Shown here one piece after another: positions 46,080 to 59,084 of a stretch of 64,000 nucleotides of DNA; the stretch's first letter is position 1; every line of letters starts with the position of its first letter. The translations under genes were made by a program, and so were the position numbers. Source of the stretch: Neobacillus bataviensis LMG 21833 (GTDB taxonomy: Bacteria; Bacillota; Bacilli; Bacillales; Cytobacillaceae); contig NZ_AJLS01000005.1 in the NCBI RefSeq assembly GCF_000307875.1, positions 1 through 64,000 of the forward strand. Direction: 5' to 3'. The notes under the pieces are model-generated. The model worked only from the letters and a program-made list of their open reading frames with translations, ran no database searches and had not been told where the DNA came from.

Positions 46080-48344
46080 TTATGCCTTTTTAATTGGGGC
46101 GAATTTCGCCAGCAGACGCTTGATGCCAACAGGGCTCGGGAATGCAATATCCAGCTCGATTCCTTCCCCTTGACCTTTTACACTTACGACTGTTCCAATA
46201 CCCCATTTTCCATGTTCCGCTTTATCCCCAACCTTCCAGCCAACTTCTTCGCCACCGGAGGAAGTTGAAACAGGGCGCATAACCGGTTTTCTTGGTGAAG
46301 CTGGCGTGCTGAAAGAACTTTTAGGGGAACCAAATGAGGTACCCTTTGAACCAAACGCTCTTCCGCCGCCGGAACCAAATGGCGTATTCATCCGTTTTTC
46401 CGGTTCCACTCCTTCAATTAGGTCTTCAGGTATTTCTGCAATAAACCTTGAGGCCGGGTTCATATTGGTTCTACCAAACAAGGTTCTCATTTGGGCATTC
46501 GTAATAAATAAACTTTGCTCCGCCCTTGTAATTCCAACATAGGCTAAGCGGCGTTCTTCTTCCATTTCCGCCTCTTCCATAAGCGAGCGGCTATGCGGGA
46601 AGACCCCTTCTTCCAGACCGATTAAGAAGACAACCGGAAATTCCAAGCCTTTTGCTGAGTGCAAGGTCATTAAGGTAATAGAATCGACCTTTTCCCCATC
46701 TTCATCGAGTGAATCAATGTCCGCTACAAGTGCTAAATCTGTTAAAAAGGCTACGAGGCTCTTATCTTCATTGGCTTCTTCAAAGTTTTTCGTTACCGAT
46801 AAAAATTCCTCCAGGTTTTCTAAGCGGCTTTGTGCTTCAAGCGATTTTTCCGCCTTGAGCATCTCCCGATAACCCGTCTTTTCGAGAATTTCCTCTACTA
46901 ATTCCGTTACGGAAAGGAAATCCTGCATATTGGTGTAATTGCGAATTAAATCATGGAATTCCCGTGCTGCCTTGGTAATTTTCGGGCTCAGTCCGATTAA
47001 TTCAACCGAGTCCAACGCTTGATAGAGTGAAATATCATGCATCGCCGCAAAATTAGCGATTTTATCAACAGAGGTTGAGCCAATTCCGCGTTTCGGAACA
47101 TTGATCACGCGCTGCAAGCTGATATCATCATCCGGATTGGAAATCAAACGTAAATACCCAAGCATATCCTTGATTTCTTTTCTGTCATAGAACTTAATGC
47201 CGCCAACGATGGCGTATTCAATATTTGATTTAAGTAAAACTTCCTCCATCACACGGGATTGTGCATTTGTGCGGTAAAGTATCGCAATGTCGGAAAGCTT
47301 TTTACCATCACGAGTTAATTCTTTAATTTTTCCAGCAACAAATTGTGCTTCGCCTTGCTCACTATCAGCACGATAGTAAACTAGTTTATTTCCTTCCGGG
47401 TTTTCCGTCCAAAGATTTTTCGCCTTCCGGTTCAGGTTGTTTTCGATCACCTTATTGGCCGCAAGGAGAATCCTTTTGGTGGAGCGGTAATTCTGCTCGA
47501 GGAGAATTACCTCTGCCCGCGGATAGTCTTTTTCAAACGAAAGAATATTGGCGATATCCGCTCCGCGCCACTTATAAATAGACTGATCAGAATCCCCGAC
47601 AACACAAAGATTTTGAAAACGCATTGCCAGCATTTTCACAAGCATATACTGCGCTCTGTTGGTATCCTGATACTCATCCACATGTATATATTGAAATTTG
47701 CGCTGATAATATTCTAGTACATCCGGAACTCTCTGAAACAATTGAATGGTTATCATAATTAAATCATCGAAATCGAGCGCCTGGTTTTTCCGTAATCGTT
47801 TTTGGTATTCTGTGTACACTTCACTCACGGTCTGTTCAAAATACCCGCCGGACTCTTTCGCATATTCTTCCGGGTCGATTAGTTCATTTTTAGCTGAGCT
47901 GATGGATCCTAAGATTGCCCGTGGGTCAAACTTTTTCGGGTCGAGGTTTTTGTCTTTGAGTATTCCTTTCACCACCGATAGTTGGTCGGTTGTATCGAGA
48001 ATCGTAAAATTCCGGTTAAAGCCCATCCGGTCAATATCGCGGCGCAAAATCCGGACGCACATCGAGTGGAAAGTGGAGATCCAAACCTCCTCCGCTGCTC
48101 CGCCCATCATTTTTCTGATCCGTTCCTTCATTTCGCGGGCGGCCTTGTTAGTAAACGTGATTGCCAAAATGTTATAGGGATTTACACGTTTTTCAACAAT
48201 TAAATAAGCAATCCGATGTGTTAATACTCTTGTTTTTCCACTTCCGGCACCTGCCATTAATAAAAGCGGGCCGTCTGTCGCTTTTACAGCATTTTGCTGC
48301 TCCGGATTCAGTCCGTTTAAAAGCTTGTCTGTTAAATATTGCAT
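46080..48344 (-). CDS. pcrA: ATP-dependent DNA helicase PcrA
   Basis: Superfamily 1 3'-5' helicase for repair and plasmid replication. The 754-residue chain includes the Q motif LNPEQQNAV, Walker A AGAGSGKT, motif Ia [15 protein letters not shown], the DExx box HVDEYQDTN, motif [19 protein letters not shown], motif [14 protein letters not shown], motif [17 protein letters not shown] and motif [15 protein letters not shown] flexible Gly/Ser/Pro-rich part precedes the RNA-polymerase-interacting Tudor-like tail ([22 protein letters not shown]). ATG 48344 is preceded by GGTGGTGG; the in-frame site 15 bases upstream has no good spacing. Confidence 0.97.
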   Translation of the reverse strand: MQYLTDKLLNGLNPEQQNAVKATDGPLLLMAGAGSGKTRVLTHRIAYLIVEKRVNPYNILAITFTNKAAREMKERIRKMMGGAAEEVWISTFHSMCVRILRRDIDRMGFNRNFTILDTTDQLSVVKGILKDKNLDPKKFDPRAILGSISSAKNELIDPEEYAKESGGYFEQTVSEVYTEYQKRLRKNQALDFDDLIMITIQLFQRVPDVLEYYQRKFQYIHVDEYQDTNRAQYMLVKMLAMRFQNLCVVGDSDQSIYKWRGADIANILSFEKDYPRAEVILLEQNYRSTKRILLAANKVIENNLNRKAKNLWTENPEGNKLVYYRADSEQGEAQFVAGKIKELTRDGKKLSDIAILYRTNAQSRVMEEVLLKSNIEYAIVGGIKFYDRKEIKDMLGYLRLISNPDDDISLQRVINVPKRGIGSTSVDKIANFAAMHDISLYQALDSVELIGLSPKITKAAREFHDLIRNYTNMQDFLSVTELVEEILEKTGYREMLKAEKSLEAQSRLENLEEFLSVTKNFEEANEDKSLVAFLTDLALVADIDSLDEDGEKVDSITLMTLHSAKGLEFPVVFLIGLEEGVFPHSRSLMEEAEMEEERRLAYVGITRAEQSLFITNAQMRTLFGRTNMNPASRFIAEIPEDLIEGVEPEKRMNTPFGSGGGRAFGSKGTSFGSPKSSFSTPASPRKPVMRPVSTSSGGEEVGWKVGDKAEHGKWGIGTVVSVKGQGEGIELDIAFPSPVGIKRLLAKFAPIKKA

Positions 48345-48415
48345 TTCTTCCACCACCATTTACAAACATTTGTTCTTATTTTATTGTAACGTTCTTATCA
48401 TGCTAAAAGCAAATT

Positions 48416-49099
48416 CTATTTAACACTTTTTACCGTTTCTAGTGCTTGTTCAAAATCTTCATAAATTGCATTTCCGACGACAATGACGTCAGCATGCTTA
48501 GCCATCTCTACCGCCTGATCCATTGTAGCGATTCCTCCGCCATAAAATAGGGTTGTTTTTTCCAACACCTTTTTCACAGCGGCCACCACCGTGGGATCTC
48601 CGTATTTACCGCTATATTCTAAATAAAAAATCGGCAGCTGAAACATTTTTTCGGCCATCATTGCATATGCCCTGACATCATCAGTCGTTAAGTTTGCATC
48701 GGCGTTCGTCAGCTGTGCTGCCTTGCAATCCTCATTTAAAATACAATAACCTTCCATGGCGAATTCTTCCCAGTCCATAATTTCACCAAATTCCTTTACG
48801 GCCTGATGATGCAGCCCCGTAATCCACTTTGGATCATTACTATTTAAAATCGTTGGGATAAAATAAAGGTCAAAACCGGGTGTCACGGTCTCAATGCTTG
48901 ACACTTCAAGGACACATGGAACCGTGTAGCGGCGGACTCTTGCCATTAAATCGAGGACGTTTTCAAGTGTTACCCCGTCCGTTCCCCCTACCATTACTGC
49001 ATCTGTACCGGATTCACAGATTTTTTCTAATTGACCGTCTGTTATTTCTTTATTTGGATCGAGTTTAAACACATGCCGCCACTCGCGAAAATCATACAT
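48416..49099 (-). CDS. pcrB: Heptaprenylglyceryl phosphate synthase PcrB
   Basis: TIM-barrel prenyltransferase joining heptaprenyl diphosphate to glycerol-1-phosphate, giving an archaeal-type ether lipid precursor. The 227-residue protein shows [53 protein letters not shown] and the phosphate-binding ending [32 protein letters not shown]. It lies 71 bases upstream of pcrA, as in B. subtilis. Confidence 0.95.
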   Translation of the reverse strand: MYDFREWRHVFKLDPNKEITDGQLEKICESGTDAVMVGGTDGVTLENVLDLMARVRRYTVPCVLEVSSIETVTPGFDLYFIPTILNSNDPKWITGLHHQAVKEFGEIMDWEEFAMEGYCILNEDCKAAQLTNADANLTTDDVRAYAMMAEKMFQLPIFYLEYSGKYGDPTVVAAVKKVLEKTTLFYGGGIATMDQAVEMAKHADVIVVGNAIYEDFEQALETVKSVK

Positions 49100-49202
49100 C
49101 CAAGGCCCCCCATTCTTTTATCCATTTCACCATTATAACATTTGAAGAAACGATAAAAAAATAAAACAATAGATCTTATTATAGAAATACTATCCATTAA
49201 CA

Positions 49203-49232
49203 AAAAGAAAAACCGAAGAGTTGTCTCTCCGG
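49203..49232 (-). terminator. Terminator of yerC
   Basis: On the minus strand CCGGAGAG pairs with CTCTTCGG (one G-T) around ACAA, followed by TTTTTCTTTTTG, five bases behind the yerC stop. Confidence 0.88.
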
Positions 49233-49237
49233 CCTTT

Positions 49238-49552
49238 TTATTCTTCTAATGCCTTGCTGTCTTCTTCTTTAACGCGTTCCAGCACCATTTCATAGGTATC
49301 ATTTCCAAAGTTCAAACAGCGTTTCACACGGGAAATGGTCGCCGTGCTTGCTCCTGTTTCTGTTTCAATTTTATGATAGGTGTTTCCTTCCTTCAGCATT
49401 CTTGCTACGTCTAAGCGCTGGGCTAACGATTGAATTTCATTGATGGTACATAAATCATCAAAGAAACGATAACATTCTTCCAAATCCTTTAACGAAAGAA
49501 CTGCTTGAAATAACTGATCGAGTTCTTTTCCCCGTAATTTATTAATTTGCAT
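49238..49552 (-). CDS. yerC: YerC/YecD family TrpR-related regulator
   Basis: A 104-residue all-helical DNA-binding protein of the TrpR-like YerC/YecD group. Its helix-turn-helix reads YHKIETETGASTATISRVKRCLNFG. The preceding helices (ELDQLFQAVLSLKDLEECYRFFDDLCTINEIQSLAQRLDVARML) form the dimer core. Target genes are unknown. The ATG at 49552 is best spaced from AAGGGG; an ATG two codons earlier is too close. It follows yerB and precedes pcrB, as in B. subtilis. Confidence 0.9.
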   Translation of the reverse strand: MQINKLRGKELDQLFQAVLSLKDLEECYRFFDDLCTINEIQSLAQRLDVARMLKEGNTYHKIETETGASTATISRVKRCLNFGNDTYEMVLERVKEEDSKALEE

Positions 49553-49579
49553 ATACATACCCCTTTAATTGATTAAGAT

Positions 49580-50629
49580 CTATTCTCCATTAAAAGAAAC
49601 ACTCTTTTGGAGCCCAGGATTCGTTGGCACAACATTTACCCATGTCTTTCCTTGAACAAACGGCACTTCTTCGCCATTTTTCACAGGAACAATTCTGCCA
49701 TCCTTATTCGCCCACTCCACTTCGTTGACCTTACCTTTTTGCAATAAGTAACCTTTTCCACCAGACTTTAAATCAATTTTCTTATGCCCTACTTCATCGA
49801 CTACTTGATGAGCTGTTTCGATAATAAAAATATTATCCAGCAAAATCGGGTCATTTGAATCTAAATCAATCGTTTGCTCGCCACCCGAAAAACGCTTGTA
49901 TTTGCCAAGTGATTCATCAAACTCGTAAGCAGCATTGGAGAATGCATTCCTTGAATAGGAAATCATCACCGACTTCGCATCGGATCCTGTTACATGTTTA
50001 CTTTCTTCCTCAGACATAAAGGCAAAGCTTGGCGGACTTTTTTCCATGGAATATTTCTTTTCGGCAGCACCTTTTAAAACATTTTCGTACGTAATATAGG
50101 AATTATGTGGTGCTTTTCGTGCGCTAGATCTTTTAAATAACGTGCCATCGTAGACCATTCCATTTATATTATCGACATAATTGCTCTCAAGCATTTTCCT
50201 AGCTTCCTCACTGTATCCGTGGGCAACATAGAACGCATCCAATCCCTTTGCCAGTTCAATATAATAGGCTCTCGAACTCCTTACAGGGCCAATATTGGCC
50301 GGCTTTTCACTTTGAAAAACAGCTATAAAACGCGTAACATCGCCTTCGGTCAGCAGTTCATATACGATGTCCGCTTTATGCAAACCCGATTGCGGTCTTG
50401 CCTTTGGATCATTATTAATCATGACCGCTATTGCTCTACCGTCTGTTTTTTCTTCAGATCCTATACCTGTTAATGGAAAGGAAAAAGGGTTCTCTTTCTT
50501 CTCCTCTACCTTCTCCACCACTTTGTCGACCACTTTTTCTTTCTTTTCTGTTTGCTTTACGGTTTCCTTACTGCTGCAACCCGAAAGCAATAACAGTACA
50601 GCTGCTGCGGCAACAGCCCACTTTTTCAT
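49580..50629 (-). CDS. yerB: YerB-family lipoprotein (DUF3048)
   Basis: A 349-residue lipoprotein: signal peptide KKWAVAAAAVLLLLSGC (Cys18), then a Lys/Glu-rich linker (about 20-50) and two DUF3048 parts. Characteristic segments are AIAVMINNDPKARPQSGLHKADIVYELLTEGDVTRFIAVFQSE, IGPVRSSRAYYIELAKGLDAFYVAHGYS and the C-terminal GKGYLLQKGKVNEVEW...FVQGKTWVNVVP. The repeated mention of RSSRAYY and GxTWV is typical of the family, which is thought to act at the envelope. Start 50629 follows GGGGTG. Confidence 0.92.
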   Translation of the reverse strand: MKKWAVAAAAVLLLLSGCSSKETVKQTEKKEKVVDKVVEKVEEKKENPFSFPLTGIGSEEKTDGRAIAVMINNDPKARPQSGLHKADIVYELLTEGDVTRFIAVFQSEKPANIGPVRSSRAYYIELAKGLDAFYVAHGYSEEARKMLESNYVDNINGMVYDGTLFKRSSARKAPHNSYITYENVLKGAAEKKYSMEKSPPSFAFMSEEESKHVTGSDAKSVMISYSRNAFSNAAYEFDESLGKYKRFSGGEQTIDLDSNDPILLDNIFIIETAHQVVDEVGHKKIDLKSGGKGYLLQKGKVNEVEWANKDGRIVPVKNGEEVPFVQGKTWVNVVPTNPGLQKSVSFNGE

Positions 50630-50702
50630 ATATATGAACACCCCAATTTCGTCCCCAAGCTTTGAATCACTTTCACGCTTTACCTCTTTACTTACTAACA
50701 GT

Positions 50703-52448
50703 TTAACGCATTATTGACGGAAAGAGTACTGTTTTATTCATCACATCGTACATTCCCTGCTGGGTGATACGAATGTATGGCAGATGGGTAGCAGAGAAGA
50801 AGGCAAGACTGTAAATCGGATCTGAAAATTTATAGCCCCTCTCTTCCAACTCCAATAATAATCTTTTTTCCTGCTCGATTAATTTTTCGACTGGCAGTTC
50901 GGACATTATTCCGTTTAGTTTTAACGGCACCTCACAAACGACTTCGCCATTCTCCACCATGACAATGCCCCCGCCTAACTCTTTCATTCTATTAAAAGCA
51001 TGAACAATATCCTGCTTATTTTTTCCAATTAAAATAATGTCGCCTGAATTGGAATAGGAACTGGCCAATGCCGGCAAAGTAGTGGCGAATCCTTTCAATA
51101 ACGTATTGATTCTCCATTTACCATTCCGATCCATCAAGGTAAAAAAGCATTCATCATGATTGGTTGGTAATTCGTCCACTGACGCATCAATGGCAATCGA
51201 ATACGGCTTCGTGATAACCGAGTTTTCCATCTTGATCCCAAACGGCATTGAAAATTGTAAATCGTCTGTGGATAAATTCCAATCCAGTTCCAATGGTTTA
51301 AGCCCATATTGATCCCAAGTATTTGCCGTATAAGCACCGTCCACTTGGACACCATTACGCTTTACCCATTTTCCTTTTGCCAAAACGGAAACCGGCGTTG
51401 GATTTTCTATACTTGATAAAAAGTTAATATTCGCAACGCGTCCTGTTGCAATCGTCCCATGAATATGGTCAATATTGTAGTATTTGGCGATATTGGCCGT
51501 TGCCATATTATACGCATCAATGACAGGGACACCTTTTTCGATGGCAATCCGAATCATTTGATCGTTCATTCCCTGCTCATAAAAAGTGGAAGAAGAACCA
51601 TCGGTATTAAATAGTAATCGATCATATGCCTCAATACCTAACCGCTTCATATCATCCAAAATCTGCGGTAAATCAGGGCGAATCGAAGAGTACCGTAATG
51701 ACACCATATATCCTTGCATCAAACGATTGTAAACCTCTTCCCCTGTCATTGCTTCGTGATCGCAATCCGCACCTAACAACATCATTTTCGCTAATGTTTT
51801 TTCCGAAGCTCCAGGAAAATGGCCTTCAATTTTCTTGCGCATTCGTTTCGCTTCTTGAATCCAATGAAGCATCATATCATCGCCATCAAGCAGCTTCGGC
51901 CAGCCAGTCAACTCGCCGCCCTGTAGTACGGCATCATGCTCAAGCCACGATTTAATATTACTATTCGAAAAGATTTCTTCTTCATGCAAAATTTCCGTTT
52001 GTGCATCAAAACGGCACCACCAAAACATCGTCGATGGGATAGAACGAAGATCCCTTAATAATGAAAACGCTTCCCTTTTCTTTAAATGTAAAATCAGGTC
52101 CATATTGTCATTAATTAGCGTCGTTGTCCCAAATTGCGATGCATAGGCCGCCAACGTTAGGGGATTATATAATTGAAACGGATGTGCATGCGGCTCGATG
52201 TATCCCGGGACAAGAATCTCATTGGTGCAATCAATGATTTCACATGTTTCCATATTTGGAGGTAAGTTCTCACCAACATAAACAATTCGATCTTCGTAAA
52301 TCCAAATATTCGCTCTCATCCATTTGCGGAATGTCTGATTTAAATACAAGGCGTTTTTCAATAAAATGGTTGGAGATGTTTTCCCATCCAAAACGGATAC
52401 ATGCATGCGTAAGTGTTTATTTTTCCAGCGGTAGCGTTGTTCCAGCAT
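50703..52448 (-). CDS. yerA: YerA-type adenine deaminase homologue
   Basis: A 581-residue amidohydrolase similar to adenine deaminase (AdeC). It has the metal-binding strand LVPGYIEPHAHPFQLYNP in place of the usual H-x-H-IES arrangement, then GHFPGA, HEAMTGEEV and FNTDGSS, and a C-terminal adenine deaminase-like domain (about 400-570). B. subtilis YerA occupies the same location next to the pur operon and its activity is uncertain. A purine-salvage role is suggested by the neighbourhood only. GGGAGG precedes ATG 52448. Confidence 0.87.
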   Translation of the reverse strand: MLEQRYRWKNKHLRMHVSVLDGKTSPTILLKNALYLNQTFRKWMRANIWIYEDRIVYVGENLPPNMETCEIIDCTNEILVPGYIEPHAHPFQLYNPLTLAAYASQFGTTTLINDNMDLILHLKKREAFSLLRDLRSIPSTMFWWCRFDAQTEILHEEEIFSNSNIKSWLEHDAVLQGGELTGWPKLLDGDDMMLHWIQEAKRMRKKIEGHFPGASEKTLAKMMLLGADCDHEAMTGEEVYNRLMQGYMVSLRYSSIRPDLPQILDDMKRLGIEAYDRLLFNTDGSSSTFYEQGMNDQMIRIAIEKGVPVIDAYNMATANIAKYYNIDHIHGTIATGRVANINFLSSIENPTPVSVLAKGKWVKRNGVQVDGAYTANTWDQYGLKPLELDWNLSTDDLQFSMPFGIKMENSVITKPYSIAIDASVDELPTNHDECFFTLMDRNGKWRINTLLKGFATTLPALASSYSNSGDIILIGKNKQDIVHAFNRMKELGGGIVMVENGEVVCEVPLKLNGIMSELPVEKLIEQEKRLLLELEERGYKFSDPIYSLAFFSATHLPYIRITQQGMYDVMNKTVLFPSIMR

Positions 52449-52612
52449 ACCATGTCCCTCCCTATAAAAACTATCTATATAATAATAAGTTGATTTAACA
52501 ACAAAGAAAGCCCTTACAAAATTTTCTTTAGATACTATAGTATCATATTTTACTATTTAAAGCAGTAAAGAGTTGATAAATATTGTAAATTTTTTGTGAA
52601 GGAGTGAACATT

Positions 52613-52909
52613 ATGAACATCAAGCCAAATATCAGCATGTTAAACGCCTTAATTCGCATTACCTTTGGATTGACGATTCTGGCATGGAGCACCTCGAAAC
52701 TTGTCAAACACCCATGGAGGGATTCCTATTTATTTGCCGCTTTTTGTGGCGCAATGAAGGTAGCTGAGGGGATCGTCCGCTATTGCCCTGTAACGGCATT
52801 GTGTGAAAGGTGTAAGGATATGATTCAGGAGCACAACCAGGCAACGGATTCCATGGATGGGATGGAAGGTTTAGATACGGATTCGATTGTTCCTTATAAT
52901 CCGTCATAA
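52613..52909 (+). CDS. DUF2892-type small membrane protein
   Basis: The 98-residue product resembles the YgaP-type DUF2892 membrane unit: NISMLNALIRITFGLTILAWSTSKL followed by YLFAAFCGAMKVAEGIVRYCPVTALCERC. Two hydrophobic helices and the CPVTALC motif near the second helix end are typical. The acidic C-terminal tail (about 75-98) is unusual. AAGGAGTG is eight bases ahead of ATG 52613; the GTG inside that element is not the start. It converges on purD across a palindromic array. Confidence 0.82.
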   Translation: MNIKPNISMLNALIRITFGLTILAWSTSKLVKHPWRDSYLFAAFCGAMKVAEGIVRYCPVTALCERCKDMIQEHNQATDSMDGMEGLDTDSIVPYNPS

Positions 52910-52930
52910 CGGAAGAAGAATAACTAAAAT

Positions 52931-53137
52931 GTCCTTTAGACGTGGTCTATTGGACATTTTAGTTATTCTTCTCGGGGTTTTGTCCTTTAGACGCAGTCTA
53001 TCGGACACTTTTTCGATTTTCTTCAAAGTTTTGTCCTTTAGACGCAGTCTATTGGACACTTTTTCGATTTTCTTCAAAGTTTTGTCCTTTAGACGCGGTC
53101 TATTGGACACTTTAAGTTTTGCCTCGAAAATTTGTCC
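52931..53137. repeat. 51-bp-period palindromic array, four units plus a partial (array D)
   Basis: GTCC starts units at 52931, 52982, 53033, 53084 and (partial) 53134; the period is 51, 51, 51 and 50. Each unit has a 27-base imperfect palindrome: TGTCC-TT-TAGAC, three-base loop, GTCTA-TT-GGACA, then a spacer CTTTTTCGATTTTCTTCAAA in the central units. It lies between the DUF2892 gene and the converging purD. The period, a multiple of three, makes long but false reading frames on both strands. Confidence 0.95.
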
Positions 53138-53190
53138 TTACGAGCCAATTATACTTTAATAAACAGACACCGTTTTCTCACAAATACCTT

Positions 53191-53230
53191 ATTTTTAAAG
53201 TAAAATGGGGTCGACCATATGGTAGACCCC
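53191..53230 (-). terminator. Terminator of the pur operon
   Basis: On the minus strand GGGGTC-T-ACCAT and ATGGT-C-GACCCC form a long stem, followed by ATTTTACTTTAAAAAT, ten bases beyond the purD stop. Confidence 0.82.
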
Positions 53231-53239
53231 CAAATCTAA

Positions 53240-56038
<2,799 letters not shown>

Positions 56039-56064
<26 letters not shown>

Positions 56065-56641
56065 TCGTAACCTCTCCTTGTGTTAACAGCATGTGTAAAA
56101 TGGATGGGTATAACTTATGTTCAACCCTTTGGATTTTCTTTTGCAGGCTTTCTCTTGTTTCATTTTCCTCAATCCGTATTCGCTCTTGGACAATGATTGG
56201 GCCAGTATCCATGCCTTCATCCACAAAATGAACGGTCACTCCGGTCCATTTTGCCTTCGCGGCTAGTGCCTGACCAATGGCATCCTTTCCCGGAAAGGCG
56301 GGCAACAGTGAGGGATGGATATTGACAATTCGCCCTTCGTACTCTTTTAGCAGAGTTGACCCAATCAGACGCATATAGCCTGCAAGGACAATAATATCTA
56401 TATTCAAATTCTGCAACAGCTTGGAAATTTCCTTTTCATATGCTGCTTTACTTTGGTAATCCTTTGCGCTGAATACAAATTGCGAAATCCCATTTTCTCT
56501 TGCTCTTTCAATTACGTATGCTTTCGGTTGATCACACACCAAAAGAGATATGTCCGCTGGAAGCAGCCCTGATTGAGTCACATCAACAATTGCCTGAAAG
56601 TTACTTCCGCTACCCGAGGCAAACACTGCAATTCTTTTCAT
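56039..56641 (-). CDS. purN: Phosphoribosylglycinamide formyltransferase (folate-dependent)
   Basis: Transfers a formyl group from 10-formyl-tetrahydrofolate to GAR. The 200-residue protein has the opening [15 protein letters not shown], the catalytic block [20 protein letters not shown] with the conserved Asn and His, and [18 protein letters not shown] with the catalytic Asp. It overlaps purM by four bases and purH by 26. Confidence 0.96.
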
Positions 56642-57672
56642 CGCCGGCCACCAAAACCTTTAATCTGAATTCCTTCTTGTTCGGTAACGACGCCGATTTC
56701 ATATGCCGTTTCACCTAATTCTTTGAAATGCTCCATTACATCATCCGCGGTCACCCGATCAACAGCAACCACCATCCCAATTCCCATGTTAAAAATATTA
56801 TACATGTCTTGGTATGCGATTTGTCCAACCTCAGAGATCAACTTAAAAATAGAAGGAATATGCCAGTTTCTTTCGTTCAATTCGGCCCCCAACCCTGCAG
56901 GCAGCATTCGTGGAATATTTTCAATAAATCCGCCGCCCGTAATGTGGGCCATGCCTTTGATGTGGAACTTTTTCAATGCCGCTAAAATCGGCTTTACATA
57001 TATTTTTGTTGGTCTCAGTAATTCTTCGCCCAAAGAGCAGCCAAGTTCATCGACAAACTCGATTAACGACCAGTTGTTAAATACTTTTCTAACCAGCGAG
57101 TAACCATTGCTGTGAATGCCGCTTGATGCTAAACCAATCAACACATCTCCAGGCTTAATGTTTTCACCGGTGATCAATTGCGGCTTTTCACAAGCGCCTA
57201 CTGAAAAACCAGCTAAATCGTACTCGTCTTCACGGTAAAGTCCCGGCATTTCCGCAGTTTCGCCGCCAATTAAGGCACAGCCGGCCTGCTCACAGCCATC
57301 GGCAATCCCTTTAACGATTGCTTCGATTTTTTCGGGAATGGCTTTTCCGCAAGCAATATAATCTAAAAAGTAAAGCGGTTCTGCTCCTTGGACAACAATA
57401 TCATTGACACACATCGCTACGGCATCAATTCCAATCGTATCGTGACGATCCATCATGAACGCAATCATCAGCTTCGTGCCAACACCATCGGTGCCTGACA
57501 CCAAAACCGGCTCTTTTAATCCGAGCATTGAGAGGTCAAAGATTCCACCAAAGCCGCCGAGGCCGCCGATCACACCTGCTCGTGCTGTCCGCTGTACATG
57601 TTTCTTCATCCGCTCAACCGCTTCATAGCCTGCTTCGATATTTACTCCCGCTTGTGTATACGCATTTGCCAT
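56638..57672 (-). CDS. purM: Phosphoribosylformylglycinamidine cyclo-ligase
   Basis: Closes the imidazole ring to give AIR. The 344-residue protein shows [81 protein letters not shown] and THI-like [22 protein letters not shown] 57672 follows GGGGTGACGGTC; the GTG inside that sequence is not used. Five bases separate it from purF. Confidence 0.97.
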   Translation of the reverse strand: MANAYTQAGVNIEAGYEAVERMKKHVQRTARAGVIGGLGGFGGIFDLSMLGLKEPVLVSGTDGVGTKLMIAFMMDRHDTIGIDAVAMCVNDIVVQGAEPLYFLDYIACGKAIPEKIEAIVKGIADGCEQAGCALIGGETAEMPGLYREDEYDLAGFSVGACEKPQLITGENIKPGDVLIGLASSGIHSNGYSLVRKVFNNWSLIEFVDELGCSLGEELLRPTKIYVKPILAALKKFHIKGMAHITGGGFIENIPRMLPAGLGAELNERNWHIPSIFKLISEVGQIAYQDMYNIFNMGIGMVVAVDRVTADDVMEHFKELGETAYEIGVVTEQEGIQIKGFGGRR

Positions 57673-57677
57673 GACCG

Positions 57678-59084
57678 TCACCCCTTTTGATAATAATACT
57701 GTAGTGTATCTGGATAGATTTCTGTTGGGTAATTTCCGTTAAAGCAGCCAAGGCAAAAGCCATTTGTCCCTAACTGGCTAAGTGTTTTAACCATGCCATC
57801 CTCACTTAAAAAGGTTAACGAATCCGCTCCAATTAATTGGCGAATTTCCTCAACCGACTTGTCAGACGCAATCAATTCCTCTTTTGATGACGTATCAATT
57901 CCATAGAAGCATGGATTTTTGATCGGTGGTGAACTAATGACAACGTGCACCTCTGTCGCTCCGGCATCTTTCAGCATAGAAACAATTCTTCTGCTTGTCG
58001 TCCCGCGGACGATCGAGTCGTCTACCATAATCACCCGTTTCCCTTCAACAACACCGCGAACTGGGGACAGTTTCATTTTAACTCCCTGCTCTCTAAGTGA
58101 CTGGGAAGGCTGGATAAAGGTTCTGCCGACATATTTGTTTTTGACTAATCCCATTTCATACGGAATCCCCATTGCTTCTGCATAGCCGATTGCCGCTGAA
58201 ATACTGGAATCCGGGACCCCTGTCACCACGTCCGCATCGATTGGTGCTTCCATCGCCAGCCTTTTTCCTAAGTTTTTTCGGGCAGTATGGACATTAACTC
58301 CTTGAATATTACTGTCAGGTCTTGAAAAATAAACATACTCCATCATACAGATGGCCTTAGTCGTACTCAGCGAAAACCGCTCTGAGGTAAGCCCGTTTTC
58401 GTTGATGATTAATAGTTCACCCGGCATAATATCGCGGATATATTCAGCACCGACCACATCAAAGGCACATGTTTCCGACGCCACCACATACGCATCACCT
58501 AGACAGCCAAGTGAAAGTGGTCTTAGTCCATGTGGGTCAAGCGCCACCATTAGTTCGGTTTCCGTCATAATTAAATAGGCATATGCCCCTTTTAGCATGG
58601 TCAAAGCATTTTTCACCTGTTCCTTCATTTGGTGAAAGCCGCTTCTTCTAATTAAATGGGCTAAAACCTCCGTATCAGAACTGGTTTGAAAAATACTTCC
58701 TTGCGCTTCAAGCTGATGTTTTAAGGAATTAGCATTCACAAGGTTGCCATTATGAGCAAGGGCAAGGCTTCCAGTTTGCGAATGGAACAACAGCGGCTGG
58801 ACGTTCTCATAGCCGCCGCCCCCTGCTGTCGCATAGCGGACATGACCGACCGCCGCAGACCCCGTTAATTTGGACATTGCATCTGCTGTAAAAATCTCCG
58901 TTACAAGACCTTCACCTTTAACGCCTGTAAGTTTTTTCCCATCAGAGACAACGATGCCGGTCCCCTCCTGGCCGCGGTGCTGCAGGGCATGAAGGCCGTA
59001 ATAGGTTAATTGAGCAGCATCTGGATGTCCAAAGACACCAAAAATGCCGCACTCCTCATTTAATCCCTTGATTTCAGCAAGCAT
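57678..59084 (-). CDS. purF: Amidophosphoribosyltransferase
   Basis: Committed step of purine synthesis, making phosphoribosylamine from PRPP and glutamine. The 468-residue chain begins with the 11-residue propeptide [11 protein letters not shown] that is removed to expose the nucleophile Cys12 (CGIFGVFGH). It shows [13 protein letters not shown], the PRPP-binding [17 protein letters not shown] and cysteines for the structural [4Fe-4S] cluster (Cys at [13 protein letters not shown] and in [15 protein letters not shown]). It is close to B. subtilis PurF in layout. The gene overlaps purL by 25 bases. Confidence 0.97.
   Translation of the reverse strand: MLAEIKGLNEECGIFGVFGHPDAAQLTYYGLHALQHRGQEGTGIVVSDGKKLTGVKGEGLVTEIFTADAMSKLTGSAAVGHVRYATAGGGGYENVQPLLFHSQTGSLALAHNGNLVNANSLKHQLEAQGSIFQTSSDTEVLAHLIRRSGFHQMKEQVKNALTMLKGAYAYLIMTETELMVALDPHGLRPLSLGCLGDAYVVASETCAFDVVGAEYIRDIMPGELLIINENGLTSERFSLSTTKAICMMEYVYFSRPDSNIQGVNVHTARKNLGKRLAMEAPIDADVVTGVPDSSISAAIGYAEAMGIPYEMGLVKNKYVGRTFIQPSQSLREQGVKMKLSPVRGVVEGKRVIMVDDSIVRGTTSRRIVSMLKDAGATEVHVVISSPPIKNPCFYGIDTSSKEELIASDKSVEEIRQLIGADSLTFLSEDGMVKTLSQLGTNGFCLGCFNGNYPTEIYPDTLQYYYQKG

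Noticed and set aside
52887-53159. Open frames of 17-residue repeats over array D on both strands
   Set aside because: They arise from a 51-bp period that keeps the frame; there is no ribosome site, and the DNA palindrome explains the pattern.
57490-57502. Third copy of the GGTGCCTGACACC 13-mer
   Set aside because: It encodes the conserved VSGTD of PurM, so its presence is explained by protein conservation.
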